Source of the DNA: Chryseobacterium indicum
GTDB taxonomy: Bacteria > Bacteroidota > Bacteroidia > Flavobacteriales > Weeksellaceae
Direction: 5' to 3'
Length of the DNA stretch: 64,000 bases
Assembly (NCBI RefSeq): GCF_021504595.1
Contig: NZ_JACSGT010000003.1
Location: 372,001-436,000 of the forward strand
The position numbers and the translations under genes are program-made. The notes under the pieces were generated by a model, which worked only from the letters and a program-made list of their open reading frames with translations, searched no databases and was not told where the DNA came from. Numbering within the stretch: the stretch's first letter is position 1; every line of letters begins with the position of its first letter. Positions 8,441-17,183 of the stretch are shown in pieces.

Positions 8441-9466
8441 TTAAAGATCTTGGATGAGTGGTTTTACTTCTTTTCCAAACAACTCAATAGATTTCATCAT
8501 AATATTATGCTCCGGAGCTCCCACATCCATGTGTCCAATAAATCTTGTGATACCGAAAATTTCTTTCAGGTAAGCAATTTTATCTGCCACTTCTTTAGGA
8601 TTACCGATAAACAACGCTCCTTCTTTGCTTCTTCCGCCGTCATACTGCATTTTGGTGTAAGGAGCCCAACCTCTGGAAGAACCTATTCTGTCCATCTGCG
8701 ATTTATAATTGTGGAAATACCCTTCAATCACTTCCGGATCATCACTTACAAAAGTATGCGAATGAACGGCAATCTGCATTTTTGAAACGTCGTGTCCCGC
8801 TTTTTTGTATTCCTGCTTGTAGAATTCAATTAAATTTCTGAATTGCACCGGCATTCCTCCAATAATTGCTACCACCAAAGGCATTCCCAATTCTGCCGCA
8901 CTTAAAACCGACTGCGGGGTTCCGCCGACTGCTCTCCAGATGGGCAGCTTTCCTTCATTTTTTGCTCTCGGATAAACCGTCTGATTCTGCATCGGTGCAC
9001 GAAGTTTTCCTTTCCAGGTTACATTTTCCTGAGAATTGATTTTAAGCAGTAAGTCTAATTTTTCATCAAAAAGTTCCTCATAATCGTTTAAAGAATATCC
9101 ATATAAGGGAAATGATTCAATGAAACTTCCTCTCCCCACGAAAATTTCAGCACGACCGTCTGAAATTAAATCCAGAGTGGAGAAATCTTCATATACTTTT
9201 ACAGGTTCTGATGAACTTAAAACCGTAACACCACTCGCTAATTTTATATTTTTTGTAATACTTGCCGCTGCAGCCAGAACAATTTCCGGAGAAGAAACCG
9301 CATAATCGGGACGGTGATGTTCTCCCATGGCAAAAACATCAATTCCCACCTCATCCATGAATTTTATCTGCTCCAGAATTTCACGGACCTTTACACCTGC
9401 ATCTTTATATTTTCCTGTTGTCTGGTCGAAAGCAAGATCGCCAAACATTCCTATTCCTAATTCCAT
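8441..9466 (-). CDS. LLM-class flavin-dependent oxidoreductase
   Basis: A 341-residue luciferase-like monooxygenase, a TIM barrel that uses reduced flavin (FMNH2 or F420-type). It has typical blocks: GIDVFAMGEHHRPDYAVSSP near the N-terminus, ASGVTVLSSSEPVKVYEDF, DGRAEIFVGRGSF and GNPKEVADKIAYL. The ATG at 9466 is preferred to an in-frame TTG at 9487, because MELGIGMFGD is the usual family start. The substrate cannot be told. It is transcribed alone. Confidence 0.9.
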   Translation of the reverse strand: MELGIGMFGDLAFDQTTGKYKDAGVKVREILEQIKFMDEVGIDVFAMGEHHRPDYAVSSPEIVLAAAASITKNIKLASGVTVLSSSEPVKVYEDFSTLDLISDGRAEIFVGRGSFIESFPLYGYSLNDYEELFDEKLDLLLKINSQENVTWKGKLRAPMQNQTVYPRAKNEGKLPIWRAVGGTPQSVLSAAELGMPLVVAIIGGMPVQFRNLIEFYKQEYKKAGHDVSKMQIAVHSHTFVSDDPEVIEGYFHNYKSQMDRIGSSRGWAPYTKMQYDGGRSKEGALFIGNPKEVADKIAYLKEIFGITRFIGHMDVGAPEHNIMMKSIELFGKEVKPLIQDL

Positions 9467-9545
9467 ATTATTGATTTTATAATACAAATTTACGGCAACC
9501 GAAAATCAGATGCATTGATGTTTGATAAGAAAGGAAAGCTGTAGA

Positions 9546-10628
9546 TTACACTTGGACTTTATCTTTAAGTTTTAAAAACTGTTTTTCGAAAAGATGATAA
9601 GAAAGTACGGCACATACAACAGAAGAAATAAATGATAGAAGTACCACTGAAATCCAGTTTAAATTAAACATGCTTCCCATTCTTATAAAAAACATGAGCA
9701 ATATAGTGTGAAAAAGATACAGTCCATACGTGTACTTTCCAAGTTTTGCTAAAATACTTTTATCTGAAATTTTAAAAACATTTTTTGTTCCTAAAGTAGA
9801 TAAAATTAACCCTGAAAATAAAACACTCAAAAGAAATGAAATCAGAGCCGGATTTGAAATTATTTTTGAATTCCCTATAAAAATAACAAATGCCAATACC
9901 AAAAAAGCATAACTGTATTTGTAAACAGCAGAAATTGTTTCAAGCCTTTTAATTAGATCTTCTCTAAAGACAAAAATATATGCAGGAATGGCTCCAAAAG
10001 CAAAATAATGAATATTGGTAAAGAGATCTAAAGTCGGAATTTTTAATTTTCCATACACGATCTGCATGATGAATGAAAAAACAATACTTCCCAGAATAAG
10101 TTTCGGAATATTTTTAAGAGAAATGAAATAAAACGCCAGTCCCCAGAAAATGTAAAAATGCTCCTCGATACACAAAGACCAGATCACCGTAATCGGCGAT
10201 ACATTGGGAAGCTGATTGGTATACATCTCCATATAATTTTCCAGAAAAGTAAGGGTAAACCACCAATTTGGCTGATATCCTTCGTTGGAATAGGAAATAT
10301 TAAAAAAATCAAGAATAAAAGGCGTACATATCGCAAAAAGTACCATGGCATAATAAAGCGGCCATATTCTTAAAATTCTTCTCGTAAAGAACTTTTTCAG
10401 CGGAATTGTTCCGTTATTGTTTATTTTTTCGAGAATAAGAATATAGGTGATGAGGAAACCGCTCAGTACGAAAAAAAAAGAAACACCAATCCCCCCTTCT
10501 TTGGAAAAATAGTATAAAAAACTATCTTCGGGAACAGGGGAATGGCGTAGAAAAACCAATAAAAAAGACAGAAACCTCAACGAATCGAACGTGTGAAAGT
10601 GTACTCTGCCTTTTTTGGTGAAGTTCAT
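9546..10628 (-). CDS. Acyltransferase 3 family membrane protein (OafA/YrhL-like)
   Basis: About 360 residues with roughly ten hydrophobic segments. The start carries the family motif FDSLRFLSFLLVFLRHSP, whose His is the likely catalytic residue. The block GGIGVSFFFVLSGFLITYIL follows, then RRILRIWPLYY and WSLCIEEHFYIFWG. Such proteins O-acetylate or acylate sugars of envelope polysaccharides. The ATG at 10628 is chosen over a TTG two codons upstream. It lies 16 bases downstream of the S9 peptidase gene and may share its transcript. Confidence 0.88.
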   Translation of the reverse strand: MNFTKKGRVHFHTFDSLRFLSFLLVFLRHSPVPEDSFLYYFSKEGGIGVSFFFVLSGFLITYILILEKINNNGTIPLKKFFTRRILRIWPLYYAMVLFAICTPFILDFFNISYSNEGYQPNWWFTLTFLENYMEMYTNQLPNVSPITVIWSLCIEEHFYIFWGLAFYFISLKNIPKLILGSIVFSFIMQIVYGKLKIPTLDLFTNIHYFAFGAIPAYIFVFREDLIKRLETISAVYKYSYAFLVLAFVIFIGNSKIISNPALISFLLSVLFSGLILSTLGTKNVFKISDKSILAKLGKYTYGLYLFHTILLMFFIRMGSMFNLNWISVVLLSFISSVVCAVLSYHLFEKQFLKLKDKVQV

Positions 10629-10644
10629 TATCAATTTTTCAGGA

Positions 10645-12786
10645 TTATTTTTTCAGATTCTGATCAAAATAATCTGTTACTTTCTGCATAAGATGCACTC
10701 TGTCTTTTCCGATCACGTTGTGCGGATGTCCCGGATATACAAAATAGTCCAACTGAACACCATTATCAACCGCGGATTTAATGAATTTAATCGAATGCTG
10801 CCAAACCACAACATCATCCTGCGCTCCGTGAATCATTAATAATTTTCCTTTCAGATTCTGAACTTTATCCAGAAGATTGGCTGTTGCATAACCTTGTGGA
10901 TTTTCCTGCGGAGTATCCATGTATCTTTCGCCATACATGATCTCGTACATACTCCAGTCGATTACAGGTCCTCCAGCAACCCCTACTTTGAAAACATCCG
11001 GCTTACGAAGCATGAAACTCGTTGTCATAAATCCTCCGAAGCTCCATCCGTGAATTCCCATTCTTTCGGAATCTACGTAAGGAAGAGATTTTAAATACTC
11101 TACTCCTTTCATCTGGTCGTTCATTTCTGTTGTTCCCAGATTTCTGAAAACAGCCTGCTCGAATTTTAACCCACGGTTAGAAGAACCTCTTCCGTCCATC
11201 GTAAAAATGATGTATCCATTTTGCGCCATGTATTCGTACCAAAGATTTCCGGATGCAGGGAAAGAATTGGTAATAAGCTGCAAATGCGGACCGTTGTATA
11301 GATAAACAATCACCGGATATTTTTTATTCTGGTCAAAATTGGTGGGAAGAATCATTTTTCCATACAAAATTGTTCCGTCGTCGGCTTTTAAGTTGATATT
11401 TTTAATTTCCGGACGCTGATAATTTTTCAGTGTATTTTCAGCAGTCAGAAGATTGTTTGTCTTTAAAGTGTTTGTGTTGATGATGTTGGCAACTCTTGGT
11501 GTATCGGCGTTGCTGTAGACATCATACAGGAAATTTCCGTCGCTGCTTAACACTCCGGAGTGAACTCCTTCTGCGTTATCCATTCTCTGCATCTTAAAAT
11601 TCGTCCAGTTGATTCTGTACAAATGCTTTTCCAGCGGAGTCTCTTTCGTGGAGGTAAAATAGATTTCTTTTTTCTTTTCATTGAAACCTAAAATATCCGT
11701 TACCAGCCAATCTCCCTTTGTAATCTGTGCAACGAGTCCTTTTTCAAGATTGTAGTGAAATAAATGATTATATCCTGTTCTCTGGCTCTGCCAGATGAAA
11801 TCTGTATTGGAATTCGGGAAGAACGTTAAAGGATGTTGAGGTTCCACATATTTATCACTGGTTTCTTCGAATAAAGTTTTTACTAAATTTCCTGTCGAAG
11901 CATCATATTGATTCATTTTCAGGTAATTCTGTCCTCTGTTCAGAACGCCTACAAAAATATACTTTGAATCCGGACTCCAGGTAACAGCCGTTAAATACTG
12001 ATCTTTTTCGCCTTCGATATTTAAGAAAGTTGTGTTCTGAGTTTTAATATTGAAAACTCCCAGAGTTACCTGATGAGACGTTTTTCCCGCCATCGGATAT
12101 TTGATATTGTGATTTACAGCAGGAGTTACAGACCAGTCGATAATCGGATAATCAGCAACCATCGTCTGATCCATTCTATAGAACGCTACACTTTCAGAAT
12201 TTGGAGCCGGGAAAATTCCGGTATCAATTCCGAATTCGTTTCGGTGAACATTGGAAGCTCCATTCAGAATATTTTCATCGGTATCATTGGTTACTGCAAT
12301 GGTTTTTCCGTTTTTATTAACAAATAAATTATTCTTTACCGTAAATGCAAAAGTCTGGTTATCCCCAAAAATCTTCATATTGGCAGCATTTTCGTCCAAA
12401 GCAACAGAATTTTTTGTTTTCCAGTCGCTGCCGGATTTTTCTACCCATACCATTTTTCCGCCGGAATTGAAATATCCCTGAGAATTGCTGATGAATTTAA
12501 TCTGTGGAACTGCTTTGAATTTATTGTCTGTTAAATTCTTATTCAACTGAGATAAAGAAACCAGCGTATCCTGTTTGTTGGTTTTCAGATCGGCGATTAA
12601 ATACCCGCCTTTTACCGCCTGAATATAAGATTTTCCATCTGCAGACCATGAAAACTGCGAGATGTTTTTAACGGCTAAGTTGGTTCTCATTCCGTTAACT
12701 GCCTCCGCCATTGTGTATTTTTGGGTCTGAGCAAATGTACTACCTCCAAAAACCAGCATCCATAAAGATAATTTATATAATTTCAT
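10645..12786 (-). CDS. S9B peptidase, dipeptidyl peptidase IV / prolyl tripeptidyl peptidase type
   Basis: A 713-residue exported serine peptidase that releases short N-terminal peptides, typically after proline. A signal peptide (about residues 1-19, ending FAQ) precedes a DPPIV-type beta-propeller and a C-terminal alpha/beta hydrolase. The catalytic triad is Ser582 (GWSFGG), Asp657 (HGAQDD) and His698 (DRVHLM). The propeller N-terminus-recognition segment reads HRNEFGI, with one glutamate where DPPIV has Glu-Glu. That resembles bacterial prolyl tripeptidyl peptidases, so that specificity is possible. The likely site is the periplasm. Transcribed with the acyltransferase gene. Confidence 0.9.
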   Translation of the reverse strand: MKLYKLSLWMLVFGGSTFAQTQKYTMAEAVNGMRTNLAVKNISQFSWSADGKSYIQAVKGGYLIADLKTNKQDTLVSLSQLNKNLTDNKFKAVPQIKFISNSQGYFNSGGKMVWVEKSGSDWKTKNSVALDENAANMKIFGDNQTFAFTVKNNLFVNKNGKTIAVTNDTDENILNGASNVHRNEFGIDTGIFPAPNSESVAFYRMDQTMVADYPIIDWSVTPAVNHNIKYPMAGKTSHQVTLGVFNIKTQNTTFLNIEGEKDQYLTAVTWSPDSKYIFVGVLNRGQNYLKMNQYDASTGNLVKTLFEETSDKYVEPQHPLTFFPNSNTDFIWQSQRTGYNHLFHYNLEKGLVAQITKGDWLVTDILGFNEKKKEIYFTSTKETPLEKHLYRINWTNFKMQRMDNAEGVHSGVLSSDGNFLYDVYSNADTPRVANIINTNTLKTNNLLTAENTLKNYQRPEIKNINLKADDGTILYGKMILPTNFDQNKKYPVIVYLYNGPHLQLITNSFPASGNLWYEYMAQNGYIIFTMDGRGSSNRGLKFEQAVFRNLGTTEMNDQMKGVEYLKSLPYVDSERMGIHGWSFGGFMTTSFMLRKPDVFKVGVAGGPVIDWSMYEIMYGERYMDTPQENPQGYATANLLDKVQNLKGKLLMIHGAQDDVVVWQHSIKFIKSAVDNGVQLDYFVYPGHPHNVIGKDRVHLMQKVTDYFDQNLKK

Positions 12787-13051
12787 TGTATAAAATTGAA
12801 TCCTTCAAAAATAAGAAATAAATATCAATGGTTAAGAAGTGTTAAAGCAAAATGGGAGTTTGGTTTTTTGTTGGTTGGTGATGGCAGTTTGCTGTTGTTT
12901 ATTTTGAATTTATTTGAAGGAATTTCAAATCTTATTAAATGATAGAGTGAGACTTTTGCTTTATTGAGATTTCTCCGTCACAATGACTGGGTTAGAATTT
13001 TAACGCAAAATACGCAATAGTTTTGTTTAAATGATTATGCAAAATTTTCGA

Positions 13052-13082
13052 TCGCAATGGCGTTTCACTCAGCAAATGAACT
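13052..13082. repeat. Dispersed intergenic repeat, copy 2
   Basis: TCGCAATGGCGTTTCACTC followed by AGCAAATGAACT, nearly the same as the stretch at 1984-2016. Confidence 0.55.
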
Positions 13083-13242
13083 GTATGTTTTTCGTTTTGT
13101 AAGAATATTTAAAATAATTTTAAATCATCCTAAATGATAACAGAAGCTCCTGCTTTATTGGGATTGCTACGTCGCTTCAGAACTACGTTCGCAAACCTTC
13201 AGTCTGTTCGTAATGACGGGCAATGAATAACCGGCTTTAATC

Positions 13243-13350
13243 CTAACCGTGATTGCAGCAATTGTCTGAGCTCATTTCTTTAGTTTCGGCGCGGCTCCGC
13301 CGCGCCGAAACTAAAGAAATAGCGAGTGCGGAAAGCGCGATAAAGCTCCT
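13243..13350 (+). repeat. Palindromic intergenic element, copy A
   Basis: Conserved flanks GATTGCAGCA...GAGCTC on the left and AGCGAGTGCGGAAAGCG...AGCTCCT on the right enclose a perfect 21-bp inverted repeat (13274-13294 with 13300-13320). The loop is five bases, CTCCG. The stem is GC-rich in its upper half. The flanks match copy B at 27645-27751, whereas the stem sequence differs. Confidence 0.75.
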
Positions 13351-13523
13351 GATTGAGTTGGAGAGTTTTTAAGTTGGGGAGTTGGAGGGTTTGAGCGTGT
13401 GAGCGTACTAGAATTTAAATTTGTTTTGCTTTTTCCTTAAAAATTTTTTTAAGATTTCTCATTCATTGAAATGACAGGATTGTAAAAATATAGCGAAAAT
13501 CATTTCTTATCCTACGTCAATGA

Positions 13524-13551
13524 TTTGTACCTCTTCTCTGATCTAAATTTG
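13524..13551 (+). promoter_or_regulatory. Putative promoter of the YceI-family gene
   Basis: TTTG (13524-13527) and TAAATTTG (13544-13551) are separated by 16 bases, somewhat short for the Bacteroidota consensus. The -7 match is perfect. The leader would be about 25 bases. Confidence 0.5.
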
Positions 13552-13583
13552 CAGTATAATTAACAACAAAAAATATTAATACA

Positions 13584-14096
13584 ATGGCAACAAAATGGAA
13601 CCTAGACCCTGCTCACAGTGAAATTACTTTTAAAGTAAAACATATGATGATCTCTAATATTAAAGGAAACTTTACAGATTTTACGGCTGAAATCGATGCG
13701 GAAGACGATACTTTTGCGAATGCTAAAACAACGGCAACTATTCAGACAGCATCCATCTCTACGCACAATACAGACAGAGATAACCATTTAAGATCGGCTG
13801 AATTCTTTAACGCTGAAGCCAATCCAACGATTACTTTCGAATCTTCTGCTTTGAACAATGAAGTAACAGGAAATTTAACGATTAACGGAATTACGAAGCC
13901 TGTAACACTTGATGTGGATTTCAACGGAATTAATGTTGATCCGTGGGGAAATACAAAGGCTGGTTTCTCTTTCGAAGGGAAAATCAACAGAAAAGATTTC
14001 GGACTGAACTGGAATGCTGCTCTTGAAGCGGGAGGTGTAATGGTAAGCGAAGAAGTAAAAATCGCCGGAGAATTACAGTTTGTAAAACAAGCATAA
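13584..14096 (+). CDS. YceI-family lipid-binding protein
   Basis: A 170-residue protein of the YceI family, a lipocalin-like beta barrel that binds polyisoprenoid-type lipids. The start MATKWNLDPAHSEITFKVKH, the central FNAEANPTITFES and the final GVMVSEEVKIAGELQF are family signatures. There is no signal peptide, unlike the periplasmic E. coli protein, so it is probably cytoplasmic. It has its own promoter and terminator. Confidence 0.92.
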   Translation: MATKWNLDPAHSEITFKVKHMMISNIKGNFTDFTAEIDAEDDTFANAKTTATIQTASISTHNTDRDNHLRSAEFFNAEANPTITFESSALNNEVTGNLTINGITKPVTLDVDFNGINVDPWGNTKAGFSFEGKINRKDFGLNWNAALEAGGVMVSEEVKIAGELQFVKQA

Positions 14097-14116
14097 AACA
14101 TAAAAAAATCAAGGTA

Positions 14117-14156
14117 AAAGAGCAAAGGAAAGTTATATTACCTTTGCTCTTTTCTG
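14117..14156 (+). terminator. Terminator of the YceI-family gene
   Basis: AAAGAGCAAAGG (14117-14128) pairs with CCTTTGCTCTTT (14141-14152), followed by a T-rich tail. Confidence 0.8.
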
Positions 14157-14174
14157 TTTTCGAGAATAAAAAAA

Positions 14175-15002
14175 ATGAACCTCAACGATTTACAAAACAT
14201 CAGCGAAAATTTTAATAATACCGAGAAAATGCCTGTTCTTTTTCTGGGACACGGTTCGCCGATGAATGCTATTGAAGAAAACCAATTTGTACAGGGTTTT
14301 CGAAGAGCTGCGGCTGAAATTCCGAAACCGAATGCCATTCTCTGTATTTCGGCACACTGGTTTACACAGGGAACGAAAGTAACGGCAATGGAAATGCCGA
14401 GAACGATTCATGATTTTGGAGGTTTTCCGCAGGCTTTGTTTGATGTACAGTATCCGGCTCCGGGAAATCCTGAACTGGCAAAAGAAACTGTAGAATTACT
14501 GGCTCCGGTTGTGGTGGAAGAAGATCATAATTGGGGACTGGATCATGGAGCATGGTCGGTGATTAAACATATGTATCCGAATGCAGATATTCCTGTTATT
14601 CAGATGAGTATTGATTATACAAGATCTCCGCAATATCATTTTGATTTAGCTAAGAGACTTAATAAGCTCCGCGAAAAAGGAATTTTAATTATCGGAAGCG
14701 GAAATATTGTTCATAATTTGAGACTGATCGACTGGAAAAACATCAATACCGTCGGCGCCGGCTGGGACTGGGCGATTGAAACCAGAGAGAAAACCAACAA
14801 CTGGCTTTTGGACGGAAATTTCCGGAACATCATCGATTACCAGAAGCAGGGAACTTCGCTGCAATATGCAGTTCCTTCTCCTGATCACTATCTTCCTCTG
14901 ATCTATACTTTAGGACTGAAGGAGAAATCTGAAAGCCTCAGTTTATTTAATGATGAATTAATTGGAGGATCTCTGAGTATGACGAGCGTGAGAATAGGAT
15001 AA
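14175..15002 (+). CDS. Extradiol dioxygenase, DODA/YgiD type
   Basis: A 275-residue class III extradiol dioxygenase of the 4,5-DOPA dioxygenase / YgiD family. It has the metal-site histidines in LFLGHGSPMNA and ISAHWFTQG, with further His in NWGLDHGAWSVIKHMYP and SGNIVHNLR. YgiD-type enzymes open the ring of catechol compounds with a zinc or iron ion. It stands alone between two terminators. Together with the two intradiol-like proteins it makes three catechol-dioxygenase-fold proteins in 10 kb, though no pathway links them. Confidence 0.9.
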   Translation: MNLNDLQNISENFNNTEKMPVLFLGHGSPMNAIEENQFVQGFRRAAAEIPKPNAILCISAHWFTQGTKVTAMEMPRTIHDFGGFPQALFDVQYPAPGNPELAKETVELLAPVVVEEDHNWGLDHGAWSVIKHMYPNADIPVIQMSIDYTRSPQYHFDLAKRLNKLREKGILIIGSGNIVHNLRLIDWKNINTVGAGWDWAIETREKTNNWLLDGNFRNIIDYQKQGTSLQYAVPSPDHYLPLIYTLGLKEKSESLSLFNDELIGGSLSMTSVRIG

Positions 15003-15008
15003 AAAAAA

Positions 15009-15041
15009 CGGAAGATAATTTTTCTTCCGCTTTCTTTTTTA
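15009..15041 (+). terminator. Terminator of the extradiol dioxygenase gene
   Basis: CGGAAG (15009-15014) pairs with CTTCCG (15024-15029), followed by a long T-rich tract. Confidence 0.7.
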
Positions 15042-15059
15042 TTAAGGGTAATGCTGTTA

Positions 15060-15326
15060 TTACAATCTTTGGATACCAACAACATGAGGTTGTCCGTTAA
15101 TCGGAGCATAAATTTCTACAATAGCTTCCCAAACTACCTCAGAAGGCGGCATTGAAGCAAGACATTTGTAACGGTAGTTTGTTCCGTTTACCAATTGCGT
15201 AGATACCGATTGCGGATTATAGTGTACGCCTACAAATCCTTGCATTGCTTCGTTAAATACTTTTTTATCTTCCGGTGTTAAAGGATGATAAGCTGTCCAG
15301 CCTCCTACTAATTCTTTTGTTTCCAT
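15060..15326 (-). CDS. Cystatin/stefin-like small protein
   Basis: An 88-residue protein that looks like a stefin-type cystatin (cysteine peptidase inhibitor family I25). It has an N-terminal Gly-Gly trunk (LVGGW, residues 6-10) and a helix region. QLVNG at residues 44-48 sits where cystatins have QxVxG and is followed by TNYRYKC, like the TNYxxK segment of that family. A C-terminal PINGQPH loop is at the position of the second binding loop. No signal peptide, so it would be cytoplasmic. Inhibitory activity is inferred only. Confidence 0.7.
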   Translation of the reverse strand: METKELVGGWTAYHPLTPEDKKVFNEAMQGFVGVHYNPQSVSTQLVNGTNYRYKCLASMPPSEVVWEAIVEIYAPINGQPHVVGIQRL

Positions 15327-15431
15327 GATTAATTATATTTTGTGTTCCTACTCTTTTGGCTTTTCGGATTTCGCCCCGTTTGAATGGTTTCTGGTCTCCA
15401 GGATTATTAAGTTTTGTTTGTGATCACATTT

Positions 15432-15439
15432 CAAAGTTA
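15432..15439 (-). promoter_or_regulatory. Putative -7 element upstream of the cystatin-like gene
   Basis: On the minus strand TAACTTTG matches TAnnTTTG. It implies a leader of about 100 bases before the ATG at 15326, longer than others in this window. That leader contains the small inverted repeat CTGG/CCAG. No clear TTTG was found upstream. Confidence 0.4.
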
Positions 15440-15530
15440 CCACACTTAAAATAAATATATTAGCGTAGATTTACTCATTTTTTCATCTAAGTAGAAATAC
15501 TTAATAGAATGATTCAGGAGAAATAAAAAA

Positions 15531-15558
15531 AGGAATATTGTTAATTAACAATACTCCC
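15531..15558 (-). terminator. Terminator of the subtilisin-like gene
   Basis: A near-perfect palindrome (TATTGTTAATTAACAATA in its centre) is followed on the minus strand by a T tract. It begins 25 bases beyond the stop codon. Confidence 0.7.
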
Positions 15559-15582
15559 TTTACTCTATTTTCGTTTAATTTT

Positions 15583-17079
15583 TTACTGAACTGCCTGTAA
15601 AACATTGATATTTCCGTATCCGTAATCTGAGTTCGGAGTCGGATAATAGGTTGCAGACTGTCTCATTTTATTAATGACCTGATCTCTCGTCCATGAAGGA
15701 TTTTTAGCCCAGACCAACGCCGCAATTCCTGCGGTGGAAGCCGTTGCTACGGAAGATCCTCCCACATAATCTGTTTGCCCGTTATAATAACTCAGTACCG
15801 GAATATTGCTTCCCGAAGCTCTTTCCATCTGATAAGTAAAATCGATTTCGCTTCCTGAATGGCAGACATCGCATTTCTGATTGGACGTATTTTCTTTTAC
15901 TCCTGTTATTGCTTGTGTTTCAGGCATCCATGCAGGAAAAATTACACCTACAAAATTGGTAAAACTGGTAGAAGTTCCGCCTGCGCAGAAAATTAGTTTT
16001 CCTTTTGAATACGCGTATTTTACCCCATCTTCAATTTTTCCGACAGAAAAGATATGTCCCATCGACATCGAAATAATTTTTACAGTGTTATTATTTCCCA
16101 GCTCTGTAAAGGCTATTTTCACGCCGTTTTGCTCATGATATCCGTCTAAAACCACATTAGAAGCCGCTCTGTAAGTTACCAGATTGACATTATAAGCTAC
16201 TCCAACCGGTTGTCCCTGATTGTTTCTAGGCGCTGCTGCTGCAGAAGCCATGCTTGTTCCGTGACCGCATTTGTCGGCAGAACCGTCATATCCTGTGCTC
16301 CACGGCCAGACTGAATCTACATATACTCCATTTTTGCTGATGGTTCGTCCTGTAGAAAGTCCGTTATTAAAACTGCTTCCTAACAAGGACTGCTCCGGAG
16401 AAACACCGCTGTCTATTACTCCTATCGTTACTCCAGCTCCTGTACTGTAACTCCATGCATTAATGATATTGTGTTTCGTGAATGACCATGGTGCTTTTGC
16501 ATTAGGAGAAACGGTAGTATAATCTACGACATTCAAAGCGGTAGATTCAAATCCGCAGCCTGAAGAGCTGCTGCTGGATTTTGCAGTTGCCCCAAATTGT
16601 TTTTCGTTTTCAAAATAACGGTAATCTGCAGGTTCCAGATAACGGATGTTTTTCATTTTTCTGAGTGCAATCACCGTCTCCTGCTTCTCGATGGCAACAT
16701 CGATCTGATTCAGATATTGGTCTGAAGACAGTAAAATTCTGTCGGTCTTTCCTTCATATTTTTTAATCAGATCTAAAATTTCGTTTTCAATAGCTTTGTT
16801 GTTCGCATCCAGACTTCTGTCGAAAGAAGAACCAAATCCGATGGAAGCAATTTTATTTCCCTGAAAAATTCCGCTCCATAAAAAGTGATCGGAAGATTCA
16901 TTCCATGAAAATCTGCCTTTTGTTTTGATGGTTTCGTTGATTTTTTCATTGATCTGTTTTGCCGTTAAAGGATCTTTCTGAGTGATTTCTGTACTGGCAA
17001 CATTGTTTTGAAGGTCGTCTCTGTTACATGAAGTAAAAACAAAGAACAACAATAAAAGGTAAAAAACATTTTTTCTCAT
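15583..17079 (-). CDS. S8 family (subtilisin-like) serine peptidase, lipoprotein
   Basis: A 498-residue subtilase. The N-terminus ends in the lipobox FTSC (Cys18), so it is a lipoprotein. Residues of about 30-165 form a pro-region, and the catalytic domain follows. The triad is Asp223 (IGVIDSGV), His273 (CGHGTSMAS) and Ser443 (GGSSVATAS). The oxyanion region reads FCAGGTS, where most subtilases have AAGN, so the usual Asn is not in place there. It is a single-gene unit with a strong terminator. It probably degrades proteins outside the cell or in the periplasm. Confidence 0.9.
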   Translation of the reverse strand: MRKNVFYLLLLFFVFTSCNRDDLQNNVASTEITQKDPLTAKQINEKINETIKTKGRFSWNESSDHFLWSGIFQGNKIASIGFGSSFDRSLDANNKAIENEILDLIKKYEGKTDRILLSSDQYLNQIDVAIEKQETVIALRKMKNIRYLEPADYRYFENEKQFGATAKSSSSSSGCGFESTALNVVDYTTVSPNAKAPWSFTKHNIINAWSYSTGAGVTIGVIDSGVSPEQSLLGSSFNNGLSTGRTISKNGVYVDSVWPWSTGYDGSADKCGHGTSMASAAAAPRNNQGQPVGVAYNVNLVTYRAASNVVLDGYHEQNGVKIAFTELGNNNTVKIISMSMGHIFSVGKIEDGVKYAYSKGKLIFCAGGTSTSFTNFVGVIFPAWMPETQAITGVKENTSNQKCDVCHSGSEIDFTYQMERASGSNIPVLSYYNGQTDYVGGSSVATASTAGIAALVWAKNPSWTRDQVINKMRQSATYYPTPNSDYGYGNINVLQAVQ

Positions 17080-17183
17080 ATAAATACTATTTGATTGGTA
17101 AAACCAAGATATTAATTTACAATGAATTACCGAGCAACAGAATTTAAAAATTTATTATGCTTGAAATAATATTTCAAATTAAG

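Larger units (their letters stand above)
12787..13523. other. Long intergenic region rich in dispersed repeats, no gene
   Basis: No convincing coding frame was found between the S9 peptidase and yceI-like genes, which diverge here. It contains a copy of the GGCGTTTCACTCAGC repeat (13052-13082) and a palindromic element (13243-13350). Three degenerate stretches end in AATGAC-type words (about 12946-12990, 13150-13228, 13453-13483), similar to short repeats common between genes in this phylum. Confidence 0.55.

Noticed and set aside
14138..15109. Several minus-strand frames opposite the extradiol dioxygenase gene
   Set aside because: They are shadows of a well-supported plus-strand gene and have no recognisable protein features.
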